From: Flavobacterium salmonis
Lineage (GTDB): Bacteria > Bacteroidota > Bacteroidia > Flavobacteriales > Flavobacteriaceae
NCBI RefSeq assembly: GCF_903819435.1
Contig: NZ_CAIJDP010000084.1
Coordinates: 62,001 to 126,000 of the forward strand
Direction: 5' to 3'
Length of the DNA stretch: 64,000 nt
Position 1 is the first letter of the stretch; each line of letters opens with the position of its first letter. Positions 25,697 to 33,958 of this stretch are shown piece after piece. Made by a program: the position numbers and the translations under genes. The notes under the pieces are model-generated. The model was not told where the DNA came from. It saw only the letters and a program-made list of their open reading frames with translations, and did no database searches.

Positions 25697-25793
25697 TGGG
25701 CGTGTCCCTCCGGGTCGGGCTTTCGGCTATATCTTTTGTTTCGTTTCTCTTCACAAAAGGATACCGCCTATATCCCTCACGCAAAACGGTTTT
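25697..25793 (-). ncRNA. structured repeated element, copy A (hisC-hisB spacer)
   Basis: On the minus strand the segment contains GGCGGTATCCTTTTGT, a loop, then ACAAAAGATATAGCC: CTTTTGT pairs with ACAAAAG and the flanking GGCGGTATC pairs with GATATAGCC. Outer parts are GC-rich, with GACCCGGAGGGACACGCCC, unlike the surrounding sequence. The same core and architecture occur at 46005-46082. It may be an RNA element or a mobile repeat; the Flavo-1 RNA motif of Rfam is a candidate that needs a covariance search. Confidence 0.5.
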
Positions 25794-25847
25794 CGAGATA
25801 TTTATAATTTCTAATTTCATCACTAATGAATTTGTGACAAAACTTTT

Positions 25848-26894
25848 TTACAGTGCCTTCAATTCCCTAATCAAAACAGCATTTTCTTCAGGAATACCAA
25901 TCGTAAAACGAAGGCAGTTTTCGCATAAAGGCTGCGTTGTTCTGTTTCTGATAACAATTCCCTTTTCAATCAACTGATTGTATCTTTTATTGGCATCGTC
26001 AACTTTTACCAACACAAAATTAGCTTCTGTTGGATATACTTTTTCAACAAAAGCAACCTCTGCCAAAACTTTAAGCAATACTGACCTTTGTTCGATGATA
26101 GCAGCAATTTCCTGCTTTATTTTTTCACCATCCTTCAAACGCTCAATAGCTCTTTGCTGCGTTAGTTCATTTACATTATAAGGAGGTTTAATTTTATTTA
26201 AAACTGAAATTACAGCTTCGGAGGCATAACAAATTCCTAAACGAATTCCGGCTAAGCCATAGGCTTTTGAAAGTGTCTGTGTGATGACCAAATTTGGGTA
26301 TTCCTCAATTTCAATCAGCCAGCTTTCTTTATCCGAAAAATCAATGTAAGCCTCATCAATTACCACCAAGCCCTTAAAGTTTTGAAGCAGTTTCACCACA
26401 CTTTCATCCGAAAATGAATTTCCGGTTGGATTGTTTGGCGAGCATAAGAAGATAATTTTAGTATTATCGTCAACCGCTTCTAAAATTTTCTCAACCTGTG
26501 GCTGAAAATCTGTCGAAAGCAAAACTTCTCTGTTTTCTACGGCATTAATATTCGCCAGAACGCTGTACATTCCGTATGTTGGCGGCAATGAAATAATATT
26601 GTCTGTTTTTGGTTCGCAAAAAGCCCTGAAAAGCAAGTCCAAAACCTCATCGCTTCCGTTTCCTAATAAAATCTGACTTTGTTTTACCTTATTATTTTTA
26701 GCTAAAATTGCCTTAACCGAATTCTGCTGTGGATCCGGATAGCGGTTCACACCATTTTGAAACGGGTTTTCATTCGCATCCAGAAAAATCATTTCGGCTG
26801 TATCAAAATCTTCAAATTCATCACGTGCGGACGAATACGGTTTCAAAGATTTTACGTTTTCACGTGTTATTGTATTTATATCGAAGGTACTCAT
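25848..26894 (-). CDS. hisC: histidinol-phosphate aminotransferase
   Basis: A 348-residue PLP enzyme of fold type I that transaminates imidazole acetol phosphate. The PLP lysine lies in TLSKAYGLAGIRLG near 212, and the NPTG motif in FLCSPNNPTGNSF near 152. YPDPQQNSVK near 53 is the usual HisC start region. Complete; 83 bases downstream of hisD. Confidence 0.98.
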   Translation of the reverse strand: MSTFDINTITRENVKSLKPYSSARDEFEDFDTAEMIFLDANENPFQNGVNRYPDPQQNSVKAILAKNNKVKQSQILLGNGSDEVLDLLFRAFCEPKTDNIISLPPTYGMYSVLANINAVENREVLLSTDFQPQVEKILEAVDDNTKIIFLCSPNNPTGNSFSDESVVKLLQNFKGLVVIDEAYIDFSDKESWLIEIEEYPNLVITQTLSKAYGLAGIRLGICYASEAVISVLNKIKPPYNVNELTQQRAIERLKDGEKIKQEIAAIIEQRSVLLKVLAEVAFVEKVYPTEANFVLVKVDDANKRYNQLIEKGIVIRNRTTQPLCENCLRFTIGIPEENAVLIRELKAL

Positions 26895-26977
26895 TGGTTT
26901 ATTTTTTTAATTAGAAGAAAGAATCAAGAGGAAAGACTTTTGCCTAAAATATTCTGCTATTTACTATTCTTGCTTCT

Positions 26978-28264
26978 TTACTTATCTAGTTCATTCAATC
27001 GAAGTGTCACTGCATTTTTATGCGCCTGTAATCCTTCTGCTTCAGCCATAAGTTCAATTGCTGGCCCAATATTCTGAATTCCTTTTTCTGAAATTTTCTG
27101 AAAAGTCATGGATTTCATAAAACTATCCAGATTTACTCCGCTGTAATTTTTCGCATAACCATTTGTCGGCAAAGTGTGATTTGTTCCCGAAGCGTAATCT
27201 CCGGCACTTTCGGGAGTATAATTCCCTATAAAAACAGAACCTGCATTTACTATTCCGTTGCAATAGAAATCATCATATTCTGAGCAGATGATAAAGTGTT
27301 CCGGACCGTATTCATTGATTAAGTCTAAAGCAATTTTATCATTTTCAACAAAAATTAATTTAGAATTGGCAATGGCTTTTTGGGCAATCTCTTTTCTTGG
27401 AAGTGCTTCAAGTTGAATTTCTATTTCTTTTTCAACAGCATCAATCAGTTTTTTCGAAGTCGAAACCAAAATTACCTGACTGTCAGCTCCATGTTCTGCC
27501 TGTGACAGTAAATCTGACGCGACAAAAGCAGGAACGGCTGTATCATCAGCTACCACCAATAACTCTGATGGCCCTGCAGGCATGTCAATCGCCACACCAA
27601 ATTGTGTTGCCAATTGTTTAGCCACCGTTACAAACTGATTTCCGGGACCGAAAATTTTATACACTTTAGGGATTGACTGTGTTCCAAACGTCATTCCTGC
27701 AATGGCCTGGATTCCGCCTACTTTTAATATTTTGGTTACCCCGCATAAATTGGCGGCATATAAAATTGCAGGATTTATTTTTCCATTTTTATCCGGAGGC
27801 GAGCATAAAACAATTTCTTTACTTCCGGCAATTTCAGCAGGAACAGCCAGCATTAAAACCGTTGAAAACAAAGGAGCTGTTCCGCCTGGGATATACAAAC
27901 CAATTTTTTGGATTGGCCTTTTTTCCTGCCAGCAGTTAACACCTTCAATCGTTTCAATTGAGATTCTTTCTGTTTTTTGTGCTGAGTGGAATTTATAAAT
28001 ATTGTTTTTAGCCAGCTGAATCGCTTCTTTCAATTCGGATGAAACTAAATTAATTGCTTCCTGAATTTCTTCTGAAGTAACTTCATAACTGTCTAAAGCA
28101 ATTCCGTCGAAAATAGAAGTATATTTTGCAACAGCTTCATCTCCTTTTTTCTGTACTTCCTTAAATATTTCTTTAACCGTAACTTCGATATCATCGATGG
28201 TTTTCGTAGGTCTTTTTAATATCTCTGACCAGGTATCCGGTTTTGGGCTATTTATTTTATTCAT
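26978..28264 (-). CDS. hisD: histidinol dehydrogenase
   Basis: A 428-residue zinc- and NAD-dependent enzyme for the last two oxidations to histidine. Motifs include PGGTAPLFSTVLM, FGPGNQFVTVAK, the zinc-site region LLSQAEHGADSQV, the catalytic GPEHFI and the C-terminal SAGDYASGTNHTLPTNGYA. Full length. Confidence 0.98.
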   Translation of the reverse strand: MNKINSPKPDTWSEILKRPTKTIDDIEVTVKEIFKEVQKKGDEAVAKYTSIFDGIALDSYEVTSEEIQEAINLVSSELKEAIQLAKNNIYKFHSAQKTERISIETIEGVNCWQEKRPIQKIGLYIPGGTAPLFSTVLMLAVPAEIAGSKEIVLCSPPDKNGKINPAILYAANLCGVTKILKVGGIQAIAGMTFGTQSIPKVYKIFGPGNQFVTVAKQLATQFGVAIDMPAGPSELLVVADDTAVPAFVASDLLSQAEHGADSQVILVSTSKKLIDAVEKEIEIQLEALPRKEIAQKAIANSKLIFVENDKIALDLINEYGPEHFIICSEYDDFYCNGIVNAGSVFIGNYTPESAGDYASGTNHTLPTNGYAKNYSGVNLDSFMKSMTFQKISEKGIQNIGPAIELMAEAEGLQAHKNAVTLRLNELDK

Positions 28265-28269
28265 TTTTT

Positions 28270-28356
28270 TATGCTTTAAGCTTTAAGCTATACGCAATAA
28301 GCTTTATTAACTTTATGTTTTTTTGGCTTAAAGCATATTGCCTAAAGCCTAAAGCG
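28270..28356. repeat. CTTTAAGC inverted/tandem repeat in the hisG-hisD spacer
   Basis: TATGCTTTAAGC (28270-28281) and GCTTAAAGCATA (28326-28337) are perfect 12-bp arms, with extra CTTTAAGCTATA and CCTAAAGCCTAAAGC copies. It forms a hairpin within the his transcript. Confidence 0.7.
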
Positions 28357-28365
28357 GACGAAGTC

Positions 28366-29223
28366 CTAAAGAACCATTTTCTCAATTGGGCAAACCAAAA
28401 TTCCTTCGGCTCCGGCTTCTTTCAACTGATCGATTACGTCCCAAAAAGTATCTTTATCAATTACCGAGTGTACGCTGCTCCATCCTTCCTGAGCCAATGG
28501 TAAAACGGTAAGACTTCTTAAAACCGGTAAAATTCTGCCAATTTCATCAATCTTGTCGTTTGGTACGTTCATCAAAATGTATTTTGAATTTCGGGCTCTC
28601 AAAACTGACTGAATTCTGAATTTTAAAGTATCAATGTGCTTTTGAATTTCAGGAGAAACTTTTGGTGAAACCGCTAAAACTGCTTCACTTTTCAAAATTA
28701 CCTCAACTTCTTTCAAATTATTTTTAAACAAAGTACTTCCGCTGGAGACAATATCAACAATGGCATCAGCAAGACCAATATTAGGCGCAATTTCTACAGA
28801 TCCTGAAATCTGGTGAATATCAACTGTTAATCCGAATGAACCAAAATATTCGTTAACTGTATTTGGATATGAAGTCGCAACTCTCAAACCTGCCAGATCC
28901 TGAACCGAATTATATTCAAAAGTTTTAGGAACTGCTACAGAAACTTTGCATTTTGAGAATCCTAATTTCTGAACTACTTCAATACCTTTTCCTTTTTCTA
29001 CCAAAAGATTGTCACCAACAATTGCCAAATCTACCACTCCATCAATTAAATATTGAGGAATATCAGAATTTCTTAAATATAAAACTTCAAGAGGAAAGTT
29101 GGAAGCTTCGGCTTTTAACTGGTCGATTCCGTTGTTGATTGAAATACCACAGTCTTTTAAGATCTGAATGCTGTCTTCGTTTAAACGACCTGATTTTTGA
29201 ATTGCAATTTTTAAAGTACTCAT
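28366..29223 (-). CDS. hisG: ATP phosphoribosyltransferase, long form
   Basis: A 285-residue enzyme for the committed step, joining ATP and PRPP. The catalytic part (1-210) starts LKIAIQKSGRLNEDS and has the PRPP loop DIVSSGSTL near 167. The extra C-terminal ACT-like domain (about 210-285; VPNDKIDEIGRILPVLRSLTV) marks the long form, which is inhibited by histidine and needs no HisZ. It is the first structural gene after the attenuator, so both transcription and activity are likely controlled by histidine. Confidence 0.98.
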   Translation of the reverse strand: MSTLKIAIQKSGRLNEDSIQILKDCGISINNGIDQLKAEASNFPLEVLYLRNSDIPQYLIDGVVDLAIVGDNLLVEKGKGIEVVQKLGFSKCKVSVAVPKTFEYNSVQDLAGLRVATSYPNTVNEYFGSFGLTVDIHQISGSVEIAPNIGLADAIVDIVSSGSTLFKNNLKEVEVILKSEAVLAVSPKVSPEIQKHIDTLKFRIQSVLRARNSKYILMNVPNDKIDEIGRILPVLRSLTVLPLAQEGWSSVHSVIDKDTFWDVIDQLKEAGAEGILVCPIEKMVL

Positions 29224-29270
29224 TTTTCTTTTTTTGTTTAATTAATAGTTTGAGTACAAAGAATAGGTAA

Positions 29271-29304
29271 TAAAAAACCCGTTTGATGTACTCAAACGGG
29301 TTTT
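29271..29304 (-). terminator. attenuator terminator in the his leader
   Basis: On the minus strand AAAACCCGTTTGA pairs perfectly with TCAAACGGGTTTT around a 5-base loop, followed by TTATTA. It sits between the His-rich leader peptide and hisG, the normal place of an attenuator terminator. Confidence 0.88.
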
Positions 29305-29330
29305 AAAATATGATGATTTACATCCATACA

Positions 29331-29390
29331 TTAACACATCGCCTGAGAGCAATTATGAAAATGATGATGATGTAATTTATTTATAAACAT
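29331..29390 (-). CDS. hisL: histidine operon leader peptide
   Basis: A 19-codon ORF (MFINKLHHHHFHNCSQAMC) with four consecutive His codons, a Phe and a fifth His. It starts about 25 bases after the predicted transcription start and ends 27 bases before the terminator hairpin. This is the arrangement of the classical ribosome-stalling attenuator: low histidyl-tRNA would stall the ribosome on the His run and prevent the terminator from forming. Part of the His codon region (TTACATC) can pair with GATGTAA after the stop codon, a plausible 1:2 stem; a clear 2:3 antiterminator was not found. Confidence 0.85.
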   Translation of the reverse strand: MFINKLHHHHFHNCSQAMC

Positions 29391-29421
29391 TGTTGGTTGT
29401 TTTTATTCTTTGATTCGGTTG

Positions 29422-29453
29422 CAAATATACAGGTTAATTTCATAAAAAAGCAA
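29422..29453 (-). promoter_or_regulatory. promoter of the his operon (TTG-N21-TATATTTG)
   Basis: The minus strand reads TTG at 29451-29453, a 21-base spacer, then TATATTTG at 29422-29429. Both elements and the spacing match the flavobacterial sigma-A-type promoter, making this the best promoter match in the window. Confidence 0.8.
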
Positions 29454-29533
29454 TTTTTATTTTAACTTAACTGTAGTTTATTGTTAAAAAAAAGCTTTAG
29501 TCCTTATTTTTAATAGATTTTATAAGTACAATA

Positions 29534-30925
29534 CTATTTCATTTCTTCGTTAAATTCTAAAACCACTACAGTTCCGGTATTAATTTTACTTTCCATTTGA
29601 AATGTAATATGGAGCAATTCCGTAAAGCGTTTCACAATAGACAATCCTAATCCCATTCCTTTAATTTCAGGGTGTAGCGATGAATTTGATCTAAAAAAAG
29701 GATTAAAAACGGTCTCTAAATCTTCCTTGGCGATTCCTATTCCGTTATCTGAAATTTTACAAATTATTTTCCCGGTACGTTTAGAAAGAGAAACAGATAC
29801 CTCACCGCCCTCGTTTGTATATTTGACAGCATTCGAAATAATATTTCTAAGAATGGTTACTACCAGATAATTGTCTGAATTGATATAAAAATCTTCTTCA
29901 GCATTAAATTTCATATTGATTTTCTTGTTGTTTATTTTCTCTGAATTTAAGGTTATAACATCCAAAATCAGTGCATTCAAATAAACAGACTCCCGTAAAA
30001 TATTTTGTTTTTGATTCTCGAAACGGGCCAGCATGAGAAGCTGATCAACTAATCTATTTAAATGATCTACTTCATTAATACAGTAATTTATTTTTTCTTC
30101 ATACTCCTTATGGTCCCGTGGTTTTCTAATTAGTACTTCGAGAGTTCCTTTTATGACTGTTAACGGTGTTCTTAGTTCATGAGAGGCATCCGAAGTAAAC
30201 TGTTTTTCACGTTCAATCGCATCTTCAATTCGATTTAATAAGCTGTTTATGGTTTCTGAAAGTGTGTACAATTCGTCATGTTTTTTAGGCAACGGAATCC
30301 TTGATTTTAAATTATCTTTTGTAATCATTCCTGATATACTGGTAATTGCATTTATAGGTTTTATGCTTCTGCCTGCAAAAAAACGTGCAATAAAAAACAG
30401 TACTAATAAAATTATAGGAAAAGCTATTATCATAATATCGAATAATCTATCCAAGACTAATATTGAATCATTTAACGACATTGCTATTATTAAATACCCT
30501 ATTTTCTTAGATCGAACAATCAGGGGTGCCTGAACCTGGCGAATTGTATTGGCTCCAATTTTTGTATCAAATATTTTAAAATTTTCGATATTTTCATGAA
30601 ATACAAGTCTTTTATTCTTAAGATTTGGAGATTTTTCAGAGATTTTTTTGTCTAAGTCTAAAAATTGAACAAAAACCGGATTAATATCTACCGTATTATG
30701 TTCACGTTCCTCCCATTCTTCTTCATCAACCAGGATTACAGCATTATTTACAACTTTGATTTCGTTAAAATGATTCTGAAGCTCAACCTTAATACCAGTA
30801 TCAATATGACTGTAAACAGCATGTTTCACTATATAATATAACGTAAAAAAAACAACCAGAATCAACAAACCGGTTGTAATAATGTAATTTAAGGCAATTC
30901 TATTTTTAAAAGAAAGCTGTGTCAT
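29534..30925 (-). CDS. sensor histidine kinase
   Basis: A 463-residue inner-membrane kinase. TM1 (about 13-34), a periplasmic sensor region of about 125 residues with an acidic DEEEWEERE patch (68-75), TM2 (about 161-183), HAMP, HisKA with the phosphorylated His249 in SDASHELRTPL, and a HATPase domain with N, G1 and G2 boxes (NIISNAVKYTNEGG, DNGIGIAKEDL, GMGLGLSIVKR). It starts 3 bases after the response-regulator gene. The acidic sensor patch recalls PmrB/PhoQ-type sensors of cations or cationic peptides; that is inference. Confidence 0.93.
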   Translation of the reverse strand: MTQLSFKNRIALNYIITTGLLILVVFFTLYYIVKHAVYSHIDTGIKVELQNHFNEIKVVNNAVILVDEEEWEEREHNTVDINPVFVQFLDLDKKISEKSPNLKNKRLVFHENIENFKIFDTKIGANTIRQVQAPLIVRSKKIGYLIIAMSLNDSILVLDRLFDIMIIAFPIILLVLFFIARFFAGRSIKPINAITSISGMITKDNLKSRIPLPKKHDELYTLSETINSLLNRIEDAIEREKQFTSDASHELRTPLTVIKGTLEVLIRKPRDHKEYEEKINYCINEVDHLNRLVDQLLMLARFENQKQNILRESVYLNALILDVITLNSEKINNKKINMKFNAEEDFYINSDNYLVVTILRNIISNAVKYTNEGGEVSVSLSKRTGKIICKISDNGIGIAKEDLETVFNPFFRSNSSLHPEIKGMGLGLSIVKRFTELLHITFQMESKINTGTVVVLEFNEEMK

Positions 30926-30928
30926 TCT

Positions 30929-31591
30929 TTAATCATTTGCTATATATCCAACACCGCGGATTGTTTTGATGTAATCTTCCTCAATTTTTAATTTCAGTTT
31001 TTTTCGGATGGCGTTCATAAAAACATCAATAACACCGGTATCATATTCAAAATTTATATCCCAGACATCTTTTAAAATCTGGTTTCGGGTACATACTTTT
31101 CCTTTATTTTTAATCAAATAAACCAACAATTCAAATTCTCTTTGTGTAAGTGAAATTTCATCATCGTTTTTTAAAACCGTATACTTCGATAAATCAATTT
31201 TAATAGTTCCTAAAGTCAATATTTCTGAATCTTTTTGAACTCTGAAATGAACTTTTATACGTTCTACTAATTCTTCAAAACTAAACGGTTTTTTGATATA
31301 ATCATTAGCTCCTGCTTTTAGACCTTCTATAGTTTCCTGAACTGTATCTTTTGCTGTCAAAAAAATAATTGGGGTATTACGATTTTTAATTCTGATGGAT
31401 TTACATAAATCTAAACCACTAATTTTAGGCAGCATCCAGTCTAACAAAATCAAATCAAACTGCTGGTTTTGAATCAATTCAAAACCTATTAAACCATCAC
31501 TGGCGGTAGTTATCTCATATCCTTCTTCCTCCAGACCCTGTTTCAAAAACTGAACAATACCCAGCTCATCTTCAACTATTAAAATATGCAT
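30929..31591 (-). CDS. OmpR/PhoB-family response regulator
   Basis: A 220-residue regulator: receiver domain (1-115) with the acidic pair Glu7/Asp8, phospho-acceptor Asp51 (LILLDWMLP) and Lys in FIKKPFSF; winged-helix DNA-binding domain (about 125-220) with TQREFELLVYLIKNKGKVCTR region and TIRGVGYIA end. It is the first gene of the two-component operon and is divergent from the LTA-synthase-type gene, whose shared 205-base upstream region could hold its binding sites. Confidence 0.93.
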   Translation of the reverse strand: MHILIVEDELGIVQFLKQGLEEEGYEITTASDGLIGFELIQNQQFDLILLDWMLPKISGLDLCKSIRIKNRNTPIIFLTAKDTVQETIEGLKAGANDYIKKPFSFEELVERIKVHFRVQKDSEILTLGTIKIDLSKYTVLKNDDEISLTQREFELLVYLIKNKGKVCTRNQILKDVWDINFEYDTGVIDVFMNAIRKKLKLKIEEDYIKTIRGVGYIAND

Positions 31592-31641
31592 TTCATTTTT
31601 TTTATTAAGATTTTATTTATATATTTATAATTGATTTTTAT

Positions 31642-31649
31642 CAAAGATA
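31642..31649 (-). promoter_or_regulatory. -7 promoter box TATCTTTG for the two-component operon
   Basis: Exact TAnnTTTG match on the minus strand 50 bases before the regulator ATG. A TTG lies about 25 bases further upstream, slightly beyond the usual 17-23 spacing. Confidence 0.5.
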
Positions 31650-31696
31650 AAAAAAATTATATGGTATAAATGTTCAAAAACATCACAATAAAAAAA

Positions 31697-31728
31697 TGCA
31701 GTCATCTTAAGTAAACTTTAAGACTGCA
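31697..31728 (-). terminator. hairpin in the divergent region, terminator-like on the minus strand
   Basis: TGCAGTC (31697-31703) and GACTGCA (31722-31728) enclose a further TCTTAA-GT/ACTTTAAGA pairing with one bulge. On the minus strand the hairpin is followed by a run of T, so it may stop antisense transcription from the LTA-synthase side entering the regulator operon. Alternatively it is a regulator binding site. Confidence 0.5.
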
Positions 31729-31796
31729 CTAAGGAAGGAAATAGTTTTTCTTAATCTGGAATTAATCAATCGAAATTAATTTTACAAAAAAAATAC

Positions 31797-33887
31797 ATGA
31801 TATTTTACAAGAAACTTTCCCCATTTTACAATCTTGCTTTATTCTATTTTATTGTCAGTTTCATACTGCGGATTGTTTTGCTTTTACATCCCATAACACA
31901 GAGCTCATTCAGTTTTACTGAAAGCCTTAAAATCTTTGGTTTAGGATTATTATCTGATTTTTTTGTCTTTGTAATTGCCAGTGTTTTTTTATGGCTTTAT
32001 TTAATATTTATCTCAAATTCCAAATATAATAAACCGTCCGGATATATTATTCTGGGTGCTTTTATCATTTTATTTTTATATGTTGCTTCAGGTAAAAGTA
32101 TTTTAGACGAGTACGGAGGTGGATTACCCAGGATTGCACTTATTTTCATCGGAATCAAAACTGCTTTATTTGTCGTACTATTATTTGTTCCAAAATTGAG
32201 AAACAAAATCAGGTTTTGGCTGTTTGCCTTTGTTATCTTCCTTTATGTTTTATTGATTCTCCAAAACGGAATAAGTGAATATTTCTTCTGGAATGAATTT
32301 GGTGTAAAATACAACTTCATCGCTGTAAATTATCTGATTTACACCAATGAAGTTATCGGAAACATTATGCAGTCTTATCCTGTTGTTCCAATATTTTCGG
32401 GGGTGTTTTTGATAACCGGTATTGTTACTTATTTTATTCTGAAAAAGTCAAGAATTTATATTGATGAGATTCCGTCCTTCAGCCAGAAAATAAAAATTTC
32501 GGTACTTTATATCGTTTTGTTCTTAGTTTCCTTATTTGTAATTCCAACTCTGGCTAAAACAGAAAATTCCAGAAATATTTTCGTTAATGAATTACAGTCT
32601 AACGGGTTATACAAATTTTACTTAGCATTTAAAAACAGTGATCTGGATTATTTCAAGTTTTACAAAACGATGCCAAATACAAAAGCTTTTGCAATTTTAA
32701 AACAGCAGTTTCCAGCTATTTCAGGAGAAACTACTATCCGAAAAATAGAAAGTGATTCTGCAGAAAATCATAAAAATGTAGTTCTCATTACTATTGAAAG
32801 TTACAGCGCCGAATTCATGAAAATGTATGGCAACGAAAAGAACATAACTCCCTTTTTGGATAGTTTAGCACAAAAAAGCCTGCAGTTTACCAATTTATAT
32901 GCTGCAGGAAACCGAACTGTACGCGGACTTGAGGCCGTAACTTTATGCCTTCCTCCAACTGCTGGTGAGAGCGTGGTAAAAAGAGAAGACAATAAGAATA
33001 AATTCTCAACCGGTGCTATTTTTAAACAAAAAGGATATAATGTAAAATTCATGTATGGCGGCGATGCTTTTTTTGATAATATGCAGGATTTTTATTCAGG
33101 AAATGGATATGAAATTGTTGACAAATCAAGCTTTACATCCGGGGAAATCACATTTTCTAATGTTTGGGGTGTATGTGATGAAGATATGTACAATAAAGCT
33201 ATAAAGGTTATGAGTGCTGAAGCTAAAGAAAATAAACCTTTTTTTAACCATATCATGACAGTGAGCAATCACAGGCCTTTTACTTATCCTAATAATAAGA
33301 TTGATATTCCCGGCGATATAAAATCACGTGACGGAGGGGTAAAATATACTGATTATTCGCTAAGAAAATTCTTTGAAATGGCCAGCAAACAATCCTGGTT
33401 TACCAATACTGTTTTTGTAATTGTTGCAGATCATTGTGCATCAAGCGCAGGGAAAACGGAATTACCAATGGATAAATACAGAATTCCGGCTTTTATTTAC
33501 ACTCCGGGAATCAAACCTGAAAAATGTACAAAGCTAATGTCGCAAATTGATCTTATGCCAACGCTTTTCGGATTATTGCATTTCGATTATCAAAGCAAGT
33601 TTTTTGGTCAGGATGTTTTAAAATCAGATTATAAACCAAGGGCATTTATTGCTACCTATCAGGATTTAGGATTCATAAAAGACAATGTTTTAACTATTTT
33701 ATCGCCTAAACAACGAGTAAGACAATTTGAATTGCATTTGAATCAGAAAAAAGGTATTGCTCCGGAATATCAAATTTATTATGATGAAAAGCCATTAAAA
33801 ACAGAAAGAACTGATTTGGTAAATGAAACAATTTCATTTTATCAAACAGCTTCCGATATGCTGAAACAAAAAAAATATCAGAAATAA
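31797..33887 (+). CDS. LTA-synthase-family (alkaline-phosphatase superfamily) membrane phosphotransferase
   Basis: A 696-residue inner-membrane protein with about five N-terminal TM helices (1-255) and an extracytoplasmic sulfatase-fold domain (about 325-660). Metal and catalytic residues are visible: Glu in VVLITIESYSAEFM, candidate nucleophile Thr374 in AGNRTVRGLEAV, His in MTVSNHRPF, and VIVADHCAS. Gram-negatives lack lipoteichoic acid, so a phosphoglycerol or phosphoethanolamine transfer to lipids or glycans is more likely. It is divergent from a two-component operon and followed by a PAP2 gene. Confidence 0.9.
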   Translation: MIFYKKLSPFYNLALFYFIVSFILRIVLLLHPITQSSFSFTESLKIFGLGLLSDFFVFVIASVFLWLYLIFISNSKYNKPSGYIILGAFIILFLYVASGKSILDEYGGGLPRIALIFIGIKTALFVVLLFVPKLRNKIRFWLFAFVIFLYVLLILQNGISEYFFWNEFGVKYNFIAVNYLIYTNEVIGNIMQSYPVVPIFSGVFLITGIVTYFILKKSRIYIDEIPSFSQKIKISVLYIVLFLVSLFVIPTLAKTENSRNIFVNELQSNGLYKFYLAFKNSDLDYFKFYKTMPNTKAFAILKQQFPAISGETTIRKIESDSAENHKNVVLITIESYSAEFMKMYGNEKNITPFLDSLAQKSLQFTNLYAAGNRTVRGLEAVTLCLPPTAGESVVKREDNKNKFSTGAIFKQKGYNVKFMYGGDAFFDNMQDFYSGNGYEIVDKSSFTSGEITFSNVWGVCDEDMYNKAIKVMSAEAKENKPFFNHIMTVSNHRPFTYPNNKIDIPGDIKSRDGGVKYTDYSLRKFFEMASKQSWFTNTVFVIVADHCASSAGKTELPMDKYRIPAFIYTPGIKPEKCTKLMSQIDLMPTLFGLLHFDYQSKFFGQDVLKSDYKPRAFIATYQDLGFIKDNVLTILSPKQRVRQFELHLNQKKGIAPEYQIYYDEKPLKTERTDLVNETISFYQTASDMLKQKKYQK

Positions 33888-33958
33888 AACTTCTATTTAA
33901 TGAATTATAATCCGTAAAAATAATAATCGCTTTTATTTTTTCATAACTAATAAAAAAG

